Source of the DNA: Micrasema longulum
Lineage: Eukaryota; Arthropoda; Insecta; Trichoptera; Brachycentridae
Direction: 5' to 3'
DNA: 64,000 bases
Assembly (NCBI GenBank): GCA_022494885.1
Contig: JAGVSM010001141.1
Location: forward strand, 1-64,000
In this document: positions 23,906-36,233 of the stretch, in pieces
How the letters are laid out: the number at the start of each line of letters is the position of its first letter
Position numbering within the stretch: position 1 is the stretch's first letter
Made by a program: the position numbers and the translations under genes
The notes under the pieces: generated by a model
What the model was told of the DNA's origin: nothing
Database searches by the model: none
The model's input: the letters and a program-made list of their open reading frames with translations, nothing else

Positions 23906-24414
23906 TCCCAAAACTGCTTTTCTTCTCATGCTCCGTGCGCCTGTTACAGACATTTTATTTAAAAACCCTTTCATAATCCCAGATAAAATAAGTTTAAAAA
24001 TAATCTTAAATCCATTATAGCCACTTCGAAGTAATAAAATTTTCATTGTAATTCAATCAAACTTTGGAAATACATATTTCAAAATGCTGGAGCCTGTCTC
24101 CATACAAATTTATATTGCAAGTTTTAACTTACAGCCCGCGGTGGCATTTACAAATAATTGTAACAATACATGATTTCATTTGTCAGTTTGAAGACAATCT
24201 TTGAGTGAGACGCACATCGATTTGAATTGTAAAAATATCGAAAAATGTAAGGCAGGATGTGGGAGTATGTAAATACATTAAATACCTAGCATCAGTGGCC
24301 GACTAATTTGTGTCTTGGGCCTTAATCAAATAAGCATGATTTTACTAAAACATCATTTAGAAGGACGACAGAATCGTTAACTTCGCCCATGGTGATTTGT
24401 CCCTGACTGCCCCC

Positions 24415-24540
24415 CACTGTTATCTTTCCCCAAGATGGTTCATGCTTTAGTGCCTACAACTGTTATCTTCACCCAAGGCGGTTTGTACCTTATTGTACAC
24501 TATTGTCATCTTCATCCAAGATATTGGTAAGCTTGTCTAC
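24415..24540. repeat. Degenerate tandem repeat spanning the TRMO stop codon
   Basis: Three imperfect units of roughly 42-50 bases share the plus-strand text TGTTATCTTCACCCAAG or close variants (near 24420, 24462 and 24505). The last unit encodes the acidic TRMO C-terminus (ILDEDDNS), and the other two lie past the stop. Confidence 0.5.
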
Positions 24541-27500
24541 GTCGGTTATAAGACACACATGCGCCGTGTCATCAAAGAAGCAGGTTATGCTGAGACCGAG
24601 TATGGCACAGGTATACGGGTCCTCACTGTACCTCTCTCTGACATAAACTGAACGGGGGTCCTCCGAGAGGATGGAACATATAGTCGACTGGATGTTAGAA
24701 GCAGCTGCCTGTAAAAAATATAGTCAAGATTGATAGATTTTACAAAAAAAATGAGGAGCAATTATTTTAATTAACCGCCCTACCTTTGGGTTATTATTCA
24801 AAAGGTAGGTAAAAAATCATCGGGTTTTTTTCCTTTGGGTTATTATTCAAAAAGTAAGTAAAAAATCATTAGGTTTTTTTCATAAGATTTCTCAATACCA
24901 ATACTTATTTACAATGTACCAGATGAAATTTTTTAACAAAAGACTCATTTGAACGTAGTTATGAAGAAAGCAGACGGCCCCAGAAAAGTGAAACTGAGAT
25001 AATAGCACTTTTGTAAAAAGAGTAACTAATCAAATCTACACAACATTTTGAATGTTTTTGACTCTGACAAATGATAAACAATGAATACATTAGTTTTTTT
25101 TTTTAACAAGAATCTAATTGTGTATTTGACCAGCTTTAATGATTTTTCAAATACCCTAAGATTTTGCTAGTGCTGTGGGCGTTTTATGCAAATTGAGAAA
25201 TGCCGTTTTTGTGATCGGCATCATTTTCAGAAGGTAATTAATACAGTTTTTTGTTTGAAAACGGTCTGGCTGTTTTTAGCGGATCATAGAATTGACCTTA
25301 CTGCGCCCGATAACACCAATATTTCATTTTCTCATAACTATGTTCATTTATGACCCTTTTTTAAATCCTTTGCAAGTCAGAGGCTCTCAACATAAGACGT
25401 CGCCGGATAATTTTTTGTAATAATATTCTATTGAATATGAATATTCTATTGAATATATAGGTCATAAGCCCTGTAAATTCCTAGACTTCCATATTCCCTT
25501 CTCGAAAATGTTTTCCCTCTGTGTTGCAACAAATCTAGATCTAAATAACTCCCTAGAGAGAAAATCCAGCCTGTCTGCAAACATTTGGACATACTCAGAA
25601 AATTGTTGAACCTGTATTTGAATTTGTCCAAATGTTCGTAGACAAAAGACTGGATTTCACCCCCTCGGGAGTCATTAAGCTTAACAAATTACAACAGGGA
25701 TGGAGAATACCTTAAATAAGGGAACATGGAAGTCTAGACATTTACAGGGCTTATGACGTGTCATTGTCTGGTTTAAGTGGCCACTTTACACACTGTGTAA
25801 CATTCACCATTTTGCCTATGTTTGAACATCCATATTTCTTAAATTCTTCCATTTGTTGATTTTAGTGAATTTAAAGAGCTGAAACCTTTATTGTTGTGAA
25901 GAGATTGAAGAAATATGGATGTTCAAACATAGGCAAAATGGTGAATGTTACACAGTGTGTCAAGTGGCCAATCAAACCAGCCAATGACAGGTCATAAGCC
26001 CTGTAAATGCCTAGATTTCCATATACCCTCATTTAAGGTATTCTCTATCCCTGTTGTAATTTGTTAATTGTTGAACTCATTTTTTTTTAATGCGTGGAGC
26101 TCTGATTTTAAAATGGTTTAAATAATTATTTGTTAAATTAACTCACCACTGTTTTGATCTAATTTACTGAACTCAAACCCATGTACACATTATTCAGTGT
26201 TAACATAATTTGTGTACATTATTTTCCAAATTCCAAATATGCAACTATAAATATTTTAATATAAATTTGAAATATAGGTACATACCTGAGAACCCATTAA
26301 ATTTTCAAGTTTGCTCAAGCAGTCATCGGCAAATTGGACACTCAATTGAGCCACGGGAGGATTGGTTATCCAATTGGCTATACGAACATTACCTGAAACA
26401 ATTTCAGATAGTAACTACATTGCACATACATTTACTTAAATACTAAAAAAAGAGATATTATAAAAATTTAATAAAAAGTACATAAAAGGGAGAAGACATG
26501 GTATAGTTCCAACCCTACTTTTCTTCCCTCTCTTCTGCTTCCATGAACATTTATATTTATTACTAAAAAATCACAACCAACAATGATTCCTTAGCAGGTA
26601 GTAGATGTATGTAAAAGTAAAAGTTAAGAGTTAGGCAGAAGAAATGTTTAAAATGTCTATGACAGATCTGATAAAACTTTAGTATTTACAGTGTGGTTGC
26701 GAATTATGTGGGTATGCATTGTTAAAATATTTTCACAACTTCAACATCCTTTGTACTCATAACCACTGTTCACTTGCTGACGCGCTACCGACGAGTTAGC
26801 GGGTCCACCACTCTTCACGAGGTCGTCTCTTCCGCTGTTTGTAAGGTAGCGGAAACCGAAGAACGAAGCACACACTTAATTTCACTGGCGGCGGGAACCG
26901 AAGGGTGAAGCACAAACACTGGTTCACTGCAGCGAAAAGCCGATTTGACTGGTAGTCCTGAAAAGGACTTTTAATTCCAAGAGAGCGCCGCGGTCGGGAT
27001 CCGTAAGGTGAGAAGTCCAGAAATCGAATCCAAGGGCAGGCGAAGGTCTTGTAGCATAGTCGGTGTCGGCAGAGAGTAGAGCGGGAGATGATTCAAACAC
27101 AAGTGAAAGATAGAGACTGATTTATTTGACGGCGCTGCATCGTTTTATACATAACAAATCTGCGCGGCCAACACAGGCCGGCCAATGGCGGGCGAAAGTA
27201 AGCCGACCTATCCCGTCGCGAGAGAATAGCGCTGTCTATCTCTCTCTTGCCACGTATAAGGACTACCCCCCCCCCGCCACCCGCCCGCACTAGGGTGCAG
27301 ACCGCACCGTAAGAAACATGTACAGAGAAAATATTATTATTAATCAAATAAGGGCAATGCGATATATTTATAAATTTGATAATAAAATCCTAATTCTATA
27401 GGCCTCGGTTTAACGAAGGCCACCCCCGAAGGTAACAAATAAAGTCTTTATTGGGGAGGTGGCATTTCGTGTTACATATACCGAGGTTTCTACACTATTC

Positions 27501-30500
27501 ATTATTCAAGAAGCCCCAGGAAGGGCTGCTGAGTCTATACAACGTCCGTAACAAGTGTGTAACTTCTAGTAATAAATATTTCAAATCTAATCCGTGTTCA
27601 TGTTTATAATCCGCACTCTCAAATGAATATTCTATAAATGGTGACCCTGACGTGTCCCTATAATAATAATAAATTCACCTGGTGGTGTGGGAGAAGAGGG
27701 TCCCTCACTTCCTTCTGGGGCCTCTCTTTGGGAAGTTGATATAGTGGAAGATCTAAAATAAAAATAAGTTTATAAATACACCGGTCGGATTTAGTAAGGG
27801 CACAGTAGACGACAAAACATCTCTTTGTTCAGATTAGCGGCAGATTGCGAGAAACGTGTTAACTCTGATATTCTTAGTGTCAAATGGACAAAAAGACTTG
27901 TGATGAATAAAATGAACTGGACATTACTTAATTCAGTTATTATAACATTATATCTGTGCTGACACGGAAAAGGAGCATAAGTCTGTGTGGTGTAAGTTTA
28001 CAATATGGCTGTTTTACTGATTGACAGCTAAGGTCTCAATAGTTTTTTATTAATTACAAAAGATATAACTTAAAATTATCAACTTCAATATATTTAAATA
28101 GAGTATTTTCTACAAGGAGTCATATTTATTTCTTTAAAAATTCGCATATGTATATTTATTTATGACTTGTGCCCTTTTTCATTGTTATTTTTTTCTCCAT
28201 ACTGCAATCAATTTGCCCATAGATTCGCTGCAAGTGGAATAAAAAAGCAGGACCCAGGTGCAGTTAAGGCAATGATGACAATGAGATAAAAAAATGTTTT
28301 TTTTATTTTTATTATATTAGAAAGAAGTCGAAAGAGTAGAGAATGCTTCGCTTGCACGTAATTTACGAACTAATTACGCTCTAGCAAATGTTATCTACAC
28401 TCGTGAGAGCATTCAGAATCGCACCACCGGGAGAGTAGTGGTAGAGTATGAAATACAAAGCACCATTCAAAGTGCTGGGAGAGCAGCTAGGATTAGCAGC
28501 CACCACATTCAACAGTATTAAAGTTGTCTGGAGATCAGATGTTTACTCAGTAAAAACGAAATATTGCCTTTACAATACATGCATTGCACCGCACCTATTC
28601 ACTGTGCGCAGCAACTCACTAGGGCCCAAATCAGCAAACTATGGAGTTTTGAGAATAGATGCCTCAGAAAAATACTGGGTGTGTGACATTTTGCACCACA
28701 ATAAATCTACATAGATCGCAGTAATGTCAAGAGCTTATTAAGCACCGACCCCCATTTACAAATGGTTTGACTTCGTAAGGAACATTGAATTAAGACAACG
28801 GACGAAGAAACCTCTGCTGATAACCTTCATCAAGTATACGTGATACACCTAGGTGGGCCAATAACGAATGCCCGCTGAGAGCCTTAACCACGATTGTCTA
28901 CTTAACAAGGCATCAGGTTCTCTGCAGTCCTGGACGTCTACGGCTGACAGTTCGTCGGCAGTTCACATCTGAATTACGGGATGCGGACCTGACTTGGCAG
29001 GACACATGGGAGTTGGCCGCAGACAGAGAGGCCTGTAGATATTTTATGGATACCATATCAACAGTGTTTAGGACAAAGGCTTCAAACCACGATTTTGCCC
29101 AAAGTTGTTTATTAGTTTTAATGTGTTTTTAACCATTCTGGCAAAAGGATTGCGCCAATGGGTATTTGCGGTTTAAATACTATTTGTTGGAACATGTATA
29201 AGACCTACGTAATTGGTTAAAAAATGCTTGAAATATTTGTGGTTAAAAGCCTTTGTCCTGAACTAAGTCGATATGTTCCACCAGGGAGTGGACATGGATT
29301 AAACAAGTTACTAGAAAGAAAGCTAAAGTGATATGTTTTACCTGTCTAAATATTGATTATGATCTAAGTTGGAATGCATATCCTGAGGGTGCTGAAATAC
29401 TTCATCGGAATCTCTTCCATCTAGAACTCTTACATCACTATTGGGGCTGGAATCGGACAGTACAGAACCATCCATCTGATCTCCGGAAGAACTCGACTCT
29501 CCAATAAGTAAGCGTTCTGAAATGTATAAATATTACAGTATAAAAGTACAAAAACAGAAGCGTACAAAATATATGGTCGCTGGCCTACTGCCTGTCCTTA
29601 AGTAAAGTTTCACTGTAAATAGATTTTGTGTGCAAATGCATCAGCGTTTAATGGCTGCACACAGAGATAGTTTTATTATGCCCAAAAAGACATTTCTCAA
29701 ATGCAATTCAAGGTAGGATTAAATTTCTAAATTACCTTGGATGTCCAAATCTCTATCATTGGAAGAATTCCTTCTCATTCTGTGCCAGTGTAACCTGCCT
29801 GGTGGTCTACTGAGCTGAGTTGGGTACGGGCTGTCATACTGAGGTATAAAAGGCTTAATATCCAAAACTGGAGTTCTATCCACCATGTCCACTCCAGAAA
29901 AGAAAATACAATTATCTGAGGACAAGATTTAAAAAAATATTAAGTCAGATAGATATCCTACGGTATAATATTGATTAAAAAAAATATGAATCCAGTCGAA
30001 CTTGGTTCTAACAATCACGGAAATATTATATAATGAAGAAATATTCGTTGACATTTTAGTTTATGATTTTGGTTGGACATACTGAACAAAAATACTGTCA
30101 ATAATTGGGCAAAAAATCTTCAACCATTCGAAATCATAATTTTAGAAATAAGAATGTAAGTAATAATAAAATCCAAACGGCCGGCTAACTTAAGACTGAT
30201 GCCGCTAGGCACTGGGATCGGATTATGTTTATAATACTATGTGTCCAGGTACCTGATTGGTGCTTTCACTGACAATATTGAAAAAGCTTCACACACATGA
30301 ATGGAATTGTGGGTAAAAAAAATCCAAGCTTTGCAAACTCAGTAAATACCGGCCATTACATTTTACAACATTCTTGTAGTTTATAAATGACATCCTGGTT
30401 ATGAGGGTTTTTACGATGTTTTTCAATAAAAAAAAATAGTATTCTATGATCATGGTCAATGCATAATAAAACATTACGAGTGGGTGATGTCAGATCAGTT

Positions 30501-33500
30501 GAAAACTAACGCCTGAATTATAAACATGTCTAATAACAATAGGAAGATCTCTCAATTTGTGAAAACGGTTTTTGAAATGGAACATGGCACTAAAAACATT
30601 GAAGTGTGTAAAAAGTTTTCTTTATCCCTAACCAAAGTGCAAACATTGCGGAAAAACAAGGATGTTTATTTATCTGCATTTGAAATTTATAAAGTTGTAT
30701 GTTCGTAATTATTTATTATAATTCTCATTATCAGATTTTATTATCTGAATCGATTTAATGTATGTTCAATTGTTTATTTAGTGACAATATGCAATGGAGA
30801 TTGTATTTCGAAAAAAACCTTTTTTGGTAAAACAAGTAGTGCTAATAAAGAGCAAATTCAATCGGTTTTTGAACTGGTTGTCTGAAATGGAATACGCAAC
30901 CAGTCTTGGCAATTTATTCCAGTTTGAAACCACCCTGCTGGAAAGGAAGTTTTTCTTGGTATTGAGATGGAATTGGGGACGATGGAGCGTCCAGTTATGA
31001 CCCTGTAAATTGATTTTAGGATTTAATTAATACGTCTCTTGCAGGGGGCCGTCTTAGTAATCATTTAGTATCTTCGAAAGTTCTATCGAATTTCCTCACT
31101 TTAGTCGTTCTTCCAATGATGTATGTCCAAGTGCTTTTAATCTACGGTAGTAAGGCATCCTTTTGAGTGATTGGAAATTTCCATAGCACATCTTTGGACT
31201 TTTTCCAGTAGCTCAATATCTTTAGTAAAGTAGGGAGTCCATACTTGGTATCCATATTTCAATAGAGGCCTTAAATAGCCCTTATATATTTGAAGGATTA
31301 CGCCTGGAGTAATATTTTAGAATGCCTTCGTAAGCAAATAAATTATTGACTTGAGGCTGAATTTAGTTTAACAATGGGCGGATAAGGGTTTGATGATGTT
31401 TTCTTTGAAAAATTATTGTTAAACACAAATAAATAAACTCTAAAGATTTGAGCAGGATATTATCAAAGATAATCATTATAAGATCTATACCTTCGACACT
31501 GTTGATCTTTACAAGCGATAATCCAATAGGCGAAGGGCGGTGAGGAGATCGAGTAGCAAATACTCCCATTCTTGTTCCATTCATACGTGGTGGAGCCACT
31601 TTAGCTTTAGTGTGATTACTATCGTTGGCGTGGAAATAGAAAAGAATCCTGAAAAACAAACCACAGTCAAATACAACAGACTTCCATTTTACGCGGTTTT
31701 AAAATTAAGTGTCAATTTTTTTGGATTTTTATTTTTCAAACATTAATTTAACAATGCGGGCAGTGGAATATCGATTTCTTTCTCCTCTCAAAAACTCTGC
31801 TGATGGCGGTTGATGGCATTGTCATTATTGATGACTCAGTCAGGGGCCATCAAATCATTATTAATTAAAAAATAAGTGGTCAAAAACAAAGTTGTTTTCC
31901 TTATTTTTTTTATAATAAATGACAACAAAGTTAATGCTTTAAATATACAAATTTAATCATTATTTTCTTCGAGATAGAAGTATCGAAAAATCACTTTTAA
32001 ACCTTGGATGTGATTCAACTCAGAAGGGTCCCAAATGAGGAAGATCAGTGCTGTGGGAAATTGAATATAAAAATATTTTCTATTACACATTAAAAAATAG
32101 AGCAAAAAAGTTGTCACGATGTTTCTTGAAAATGTATGAAAAAATTAACTACTTTGAAATGTCACAAGTTCATGTGAAGACGTGTTTATCCAATAACAAT
32201 TAATTATAGCATTGTTGTTGTGATAGATTTCCGGTTTCCGGGCCAGCCATAATTTAAAACATTTTGTGTATTTTCACATTTAGCAGGTACAAATTAGCAG
32301 GTATTGGGTGTTTTTTTTAATGTCAGAAAAACTCACCGACTTGAACTTGCCACGTCGCAGGTGGTGTAATTTCGAAGATAATATTAACTGTTTAATTTTG
32401 ATAGTCTATTAACAAATAAATAAAAAATCAAATAACCACCGAACTTCATCATTATGGAACAGTACTCTGGTACAGCGTTTCCTAACCTTTTTCAGCCGCG
32501 GACCCCTAGGAAATCAAGCACAATTTTCAAGGACCCCCTTAGTAAAAAAAACCAGCAATAAATTTCGGACCATTTATTTTAGTGATACAAAAAAACTTTT
32601 TAATAAAAAAAATATGTTAATAATTAACGCACAACAGCAACACCAATACGGTTAATCAATGTGAAGGTTGGTGTTACTACAAAGTTGTAATCTCGAATCG
32701 GATTCCACTTGTAATCTGTTTCTGTATTTGTTTTTAGTATATACAAAAGCAGAGAATGCCTTTTCACAGAGATATGTGGTTGAGAAAAGCAGTAAATATT
32801 TCAGTGCTACTTCTGATATTTCTTTACATTCACCCAACATACAAACTGTAAGAGTAAAGTGATGTTTCGGAAGAAACTTAAAACCCACGTGTTCTCTAAA
32901 TCATTTGAATAAATTCTTGGCATGTGGTGACAAAGTACATTATTTTTCTTAAATTAGAAAGTTAAAATTAAATTTATTTCTTTATATAATCACTTTGTAA
33001 AGTGCCCTTGAGGTATTTTATTACGAAAATGGCACTTTATAAAGTTATCCATAATATTATACTATTATATTATATCACCCAAAAACTTGATAAAGAGGAT
33101 TCTTTGAAATAACATTTCAATGCTGAATCACAAGATATTTCTATAAATTTTTATGTTTAATGGGTACTGGAAAATAATCCCGAAAAGAAGACCTTAAAGC
33201 CCGGGGGTGTTTAATTATTTTGTCTTGTACTTGTGTTGGCAACATTGCTCAAGCAGAGGATTCCAAAAACGCTGACAGTGTAGGAAAGTAATTATAGTTT
33301 TTTTTTAATTGTACGATTTGACCAAAGGTCAAGCTTTTTAAGCATCGTTTCAATTTTATCTTTAGTTTGGAGATGTTATTATCTCTTCTTTGCAGACTCA
33401 AGTTCAGCTCGTTAAGGGCACGTCAGTCTCATACACTGTTCGCTGTCGCACGTTCGCCGTGTTAAGTAAGCGTGGCGATTACGAAAATTTTGGAGACATT

Positions 33501-34371
33501 TATTTATTGTTGTTTAATGGTCCAGAGATGAGACTGCAGACCCCCATAATTATATTCGCGAAACCCCAGGGGTCCGCGGACCACAGGTTAAGAAACACTG
33601 TTCTAGTACATTGCTGACAAGTGTTTCATACAATGTGCTTATTGTAGTAAATTGAAAGATTTAGAATTTCAAAGTACAAATCATCAGGTGTGGATAAGGG
33701 TTTAATGATGATGATGCCTGAGTAAGAATAACCAATGTTATTACTGAATGAAGAATGACTTACCACATGTGAGAAAATTGTTCGAGTCCTTCTAAAGCAT
33801 GTTGTGGATTCGTCAAAACGCGATTATCTATTCTAATGATTCCTTGCGACTGAGACAATATTCCTGGCTGTCGAGGAACTGCTCGTTTGCTAGCGAATCC
33901 GGTTTCGACATGACCAATAAACTTGTAAGGAAGGGTTGTTTCTTCTTCAGATAATGACGAGGGATTAAGACTTGTACTTGAGGATGCGTTAGAATCTAAA
34001 AAAGGGCACGGTCATTACAGATTTCCAGTGGAGTTTAATATGGACGCAAATCAGTAAAACAAATCGAATTCCAGGTCAATCTTACCGTTCGAGGTGCATT
34101 TTCCACAAGTCCAGAATTCAAGAGTTTGCTTTATGTGGTCATAATCTTTCTTGTGGCTGTGTTTCAAAGATACGACCTGTTGCCTAAAAGCAGACAAAAT
34201 AAAAATCGTGAAAACGTAATAAAATTATAAAAACAACACGTCCACAATTTATTCAATATTGATGCTTTCTAATACTAACCTCAAATTATTTATTTCGTTT
34301 CGCGCTAACGTTAGCGCGTTTTTGAGTTTCAATGTTTCAGAAATAACCGCTGAATTTTCTTCCGACTCCAT
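24490..34371 (-). CDS. TRMO: tRNA (adenine(37)-N6)-methyltransferase, TRMO family (complete)
   Basis: Nine coding exons: 34280-34371, 34086-34183, 33764-33995, 31491-31648, 29736-29915, 29342-29516, 27679-27752, 26286-26392 and 24490-24708. They total 1335 bases and 444 aa, close to the usual animal length. All junctions keep frame with GT..AG borders. Residues 1-84 are an N-terminal extension with a Lys/Asn-rich helix and TCGKC. Residues 85-222 are the UPF0066/TsaA beta-barrel methyltransferase domain. Its motifs include GHVETGFASKRAVPRQPG, LEGLEQFSHMW, GVFATRSPHRPSPIGLSLVK and VLDIKPFIPQYDSP. A variable acidic linker follows to about 337. Residues 338-444 are the C-terminal domain found in animal TRMO (VQFADDCLSKLE, ILSEDPRSVYVRERY, TAHVCLITDVDKL). 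The family uses S-adenosylmethionine to methylate t6A37 in tRNA-Thr to m6t6A. The ATG context is GAAAATGGAG. Introns are crowded with transposons. Confidence 0.95.
24770..24885. repeat. Two-copy direct repeat of about 54 bp
   Basis: CCTTTGGGTTATTATTCAAA, then AGGTAGGTAAAAAATCAT and a GGTTTTTTT run occur twice in a row with few changes. It lies in the last intron of TRMO, 60 bases upstream of the final exon. Confidence 0.7.
25440..26067. repeat. Rep-1 pair including a long palindrome
   Basis: 25440-25612 is a reversed Rep-1 copy. 25612-26067 is a palindromic copy: about 160 bases starting TTAACAAATTACAACAGGGA at 25681 return as the reverse complement ending at 26067, with about 60 bases between. 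By eye the arms are over 90% alike. AATTGTTGAAC occurs at both borders (about 25601 and 26064) and may be a target duplication. It lies in the last TRMO intron. Confidence 0.8.
26690..27655 (+). mobile_element. Possible LTR-retrotransposon remnant
   Basis: A GC-richer stretch in TRMO intron 7, with a C-run near 27268 and several promoter-like and AATAAA-like words. It ends at about 27640 with TGGTGACCCTGACGTG, which resembles the text just after the 5' LTR of BEL/gypsy-type elements. No gag or pol is seen, and LTR borders and orientation are uncertain. It could instead be a solo LTR plus another insert. Confidence 0.4.
28320..29100 (+). mobile_element. LINE reverse transcriptase fragment
   Basis: The plus strand reads LARNLRTNYALANVIYTRES in one frame, then the VYSVKTKYCLYNTCIAP segment and RAQISKLWSFENRCLRKILG in others, with frameshifts. 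It is the same family as 19190-19830. It lies in TRMO intron 6. Confidence 0.7.
30526..30708 (+). mobile_element. Pogo/Tigger-like transposase N-terminal remnant
   Basis: A 60-codon frame starts MSNNNRKISQFVKTVFEMEH and carries NIEVCKKFSLSLTKVQTLRK then NKD. This resembles a CENP-B/pogo type helix-turn-helix. There is no DDE domain downstream in frame. Identification is by pattern only. Confidence 0.45.
31010..31325 (-). mobile_element. LINE C-terminal fragment
   Basis: The minus strand reads KYGYQVWTPYFTKDIELLEK then VQRCAMEI, the common reverse transcriptase C-terminal signature. It is followed by broken text to about 31010. It lies in TRMO intron 4. Confidence 0.7.
32040..32455 (+). repeat. 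Rep-2 copy
   Basis: CAGTGCTGTGGGAAATTGAA near the start, GATAGATTTCCGGTTTCC in the middle and TAGTCTATTAACAAATAAAT near the end match the copy at 18105-18500. It directly precedes the hAT element. Confidence 0.6.
32473..33600 (-). mobile_element. hAT-family DNA transposon remnant
   Basis: Terminal inverted repeats: CAGCGTTTCCTAACC at the left and, read from the right end, CAGTGTTTCTTAACC. Both continue into CCGCGGACCCCT. Flanking octamers CTCTGGTA and TTCTAGTA agree at 6 of 8 bases, a likely old target duplication of hAT size. The minus strand at about 32845-32655 encodes the hAT C-terminal dimerisation region (LLFSTTYLCEKAFSAF, KNKYRNRLQV). The rest of the transposase is lost. It lies in TRMO intron 3. 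Confidence 0.85.
32845..33075 (+). mobile_element. L2/CR1-like LINE 3' tail nested in hAT
   Basis: AAGTAAAGTGATGTTTCGGA then CACGTGTTCTCTAAATCATT match the 3' UTR of 18900-19125, ending in ATAATATTATAC. It interrupts the hAT transposase text, so it inserted later. Confidence 0.7.
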
Positions 34372-34887
34372 TTTCAAAAACTATATCACATTTTCTTTTC
34401 TTTAAGTAGTTATATTTTATCTTTTTACGTTTTTGCACAATCTGTAAAGTACGAATACCGGGGCCGGTGACTATACGCCATAGATAACACAACAGAAACA
34501 GGATGACAGCAAACAGGCAAACACTAACAAAACACAGATTTCTGTTTTGGTCTTTGATAATACCAGATGACAAAAAATATAGCAAATTAATATTCGTAAC
34601 GAAAGTTCTTGATTATTGAAATTTTTATGAAAAATATGTGAAGTATTTTATTTCAATAATCAAATATAATTTTACATTCTCAGAGTAATAATACACTATT
34701 TATATAACCATTATATTTATGGTAAGATAAAAAAGATGAGTGATATATTTCTAATGGACTAATTCTCTAATACTTTTTATAGTGTTTAGCATTAAACTAT
34801 GGCAAAAAATCTCTTCGATAAAACAATAACCTGTTAACAGGTTTTACAGGCAAACAAATTTCATTTATTTTATTTGGTTTAAATGAA

Positions 34888-35770
34888 TTGCTTGTTTTTT
34901 TTTTGTATTTACAATTTTATTTAAAACTAGTCGAACTTTCCAAAGCCCTCCACTCAAATAATGAATGCCGAATTAAAATCGATGACGTTATCACAAATAA
35001 TTTGTTTGAGAGCACCACCAGAGTTCGTCAAGGTTGCGTCCATGCACCGTTCTTTTTTATAATCCTTATGGACTTCATCTTAAAGAATTCAATTCCACTA
35101 AGTCAAGAAATATGTATCTCCTCATTTCCAATTTGTTTTTTTTTTGCCATTATTTAATAATGTACATGCTTCCACTTTCTATTATGTTGTATCCCTGCTC
35201 AATACAGGGCTCTTGGCCTCAGAGCTTGGGATGCGTTTTTTTTTTGTAATACCTATATACGAGTATGTATTTCTATGAAAAATAAAATGAATAAATGAAA
35301 ATAACTATGCGACCTAGAGTATGTTCATGATGGGGTTATAATTGACGATTCAATCAAAGGTTTTCAGGCCATTGTAGAAAGCCTAAATAGGTACTCCGCA
35401 TACATGGGTTTAAAAATCAATATTGCAAAAACTCATACTTTGTAACATTTCGTGCCTTGATGTCCAACATTCCTTGACTCTGTCAAACCAATCCACCGAA
35501 AGGTCCGAGAGTTTCAAATATATGGGAGTGTGTGTTACAAAAAATGGCAGATTGCTCTCTATAATAACTAGGAGTGCAGTCTAGGAGTGGCAGGAGGCAC
35601 ATTGAAAAGCATGGAAGCTGTCTAGAGATCGGAAATTTACTCAGTGAAAACCAAATGCCGCCTATATAATGCTTGCACAACATTTATTCTCCTCTATGGA
35701 TACAAATCGTGGCACCTCACTTACTAGGGCCCAAAACAGAAAAATACCGAGTTTTGAGAATAGGCGTTTT
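34888..35770 (+). mobile_element. LINE fragments (RT middle and C-terminal)
   Basis: 34888-35157 reads RIKIDDVITNNLFESTTRVR and QGCVHAPFF, a reverse transcriptase segment. Text near 35320-35460 has SLNRYSAYMGLKINIAKTHT. Text at about 35620-35770 repeats the YSVKTKC.L.NAC and FENR motifs of 19190-19830. Stops and frameshifts are frequent. It lies just upstream of TRMO's 5' end. Confidence 0.65.
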
Positions 35771-36110
35771 TTATTTGTTAATAGACTATCAATCTTAGGT
35801 ATCGTATTATCATCGCTACGATTTTTTAAAGTTTTCCATTTTTTTTATTACTCAGCGCATACAGTCACTAGTTCCCTTTGGTGAGTTGTTCCGATTAGTG
35901 GGTTGGCTTCCTAGAAACTGGAACACCACAACACTCTTTATCATTGGTTGATTTAGAAATAATTGTGATGACATTTAAAGTAGTTCATTTTAATTATTTT
36001 TTTGATGCATTTTAGAGAAACTTCTGTCTTACAATTTAATGTTTTAACCTTTACTGCGCGCAAGAAATCATTTTTTTAAATCCGATTTCCCGTAGCACTG
36101 AACTACTTCA
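35765..36110 (-). repeat. Rep-2 copy, reversed
   Basis: The reverse complement starts AGTTCAGTGCTACGGGAAAT and ends with TAGTCTATTAACAAATAAAA, matching the other Rep-2 copies. Confidence 0.55.
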
Positions 36111-36227
36111 TCGGTAGAATAAGGGTGAAGAGGAGGGCATAATATTTTTTAACGTATTTTATATTTGCATGTCATTATTTTAAAATATATGAAAACATTA
36201 CCTACAAAAAGGCTCGTTCATAAAACA

Positions 36228-36233
36228 TTTATT
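36228..36233 (-). terminator. Polyadenylation signal of SAXO-like gene
   Basis: AATAAA on the minus strand, about 200 bases past the TGA at 36434-36436. It is the best-placed candidate. Confidence 0.5.
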
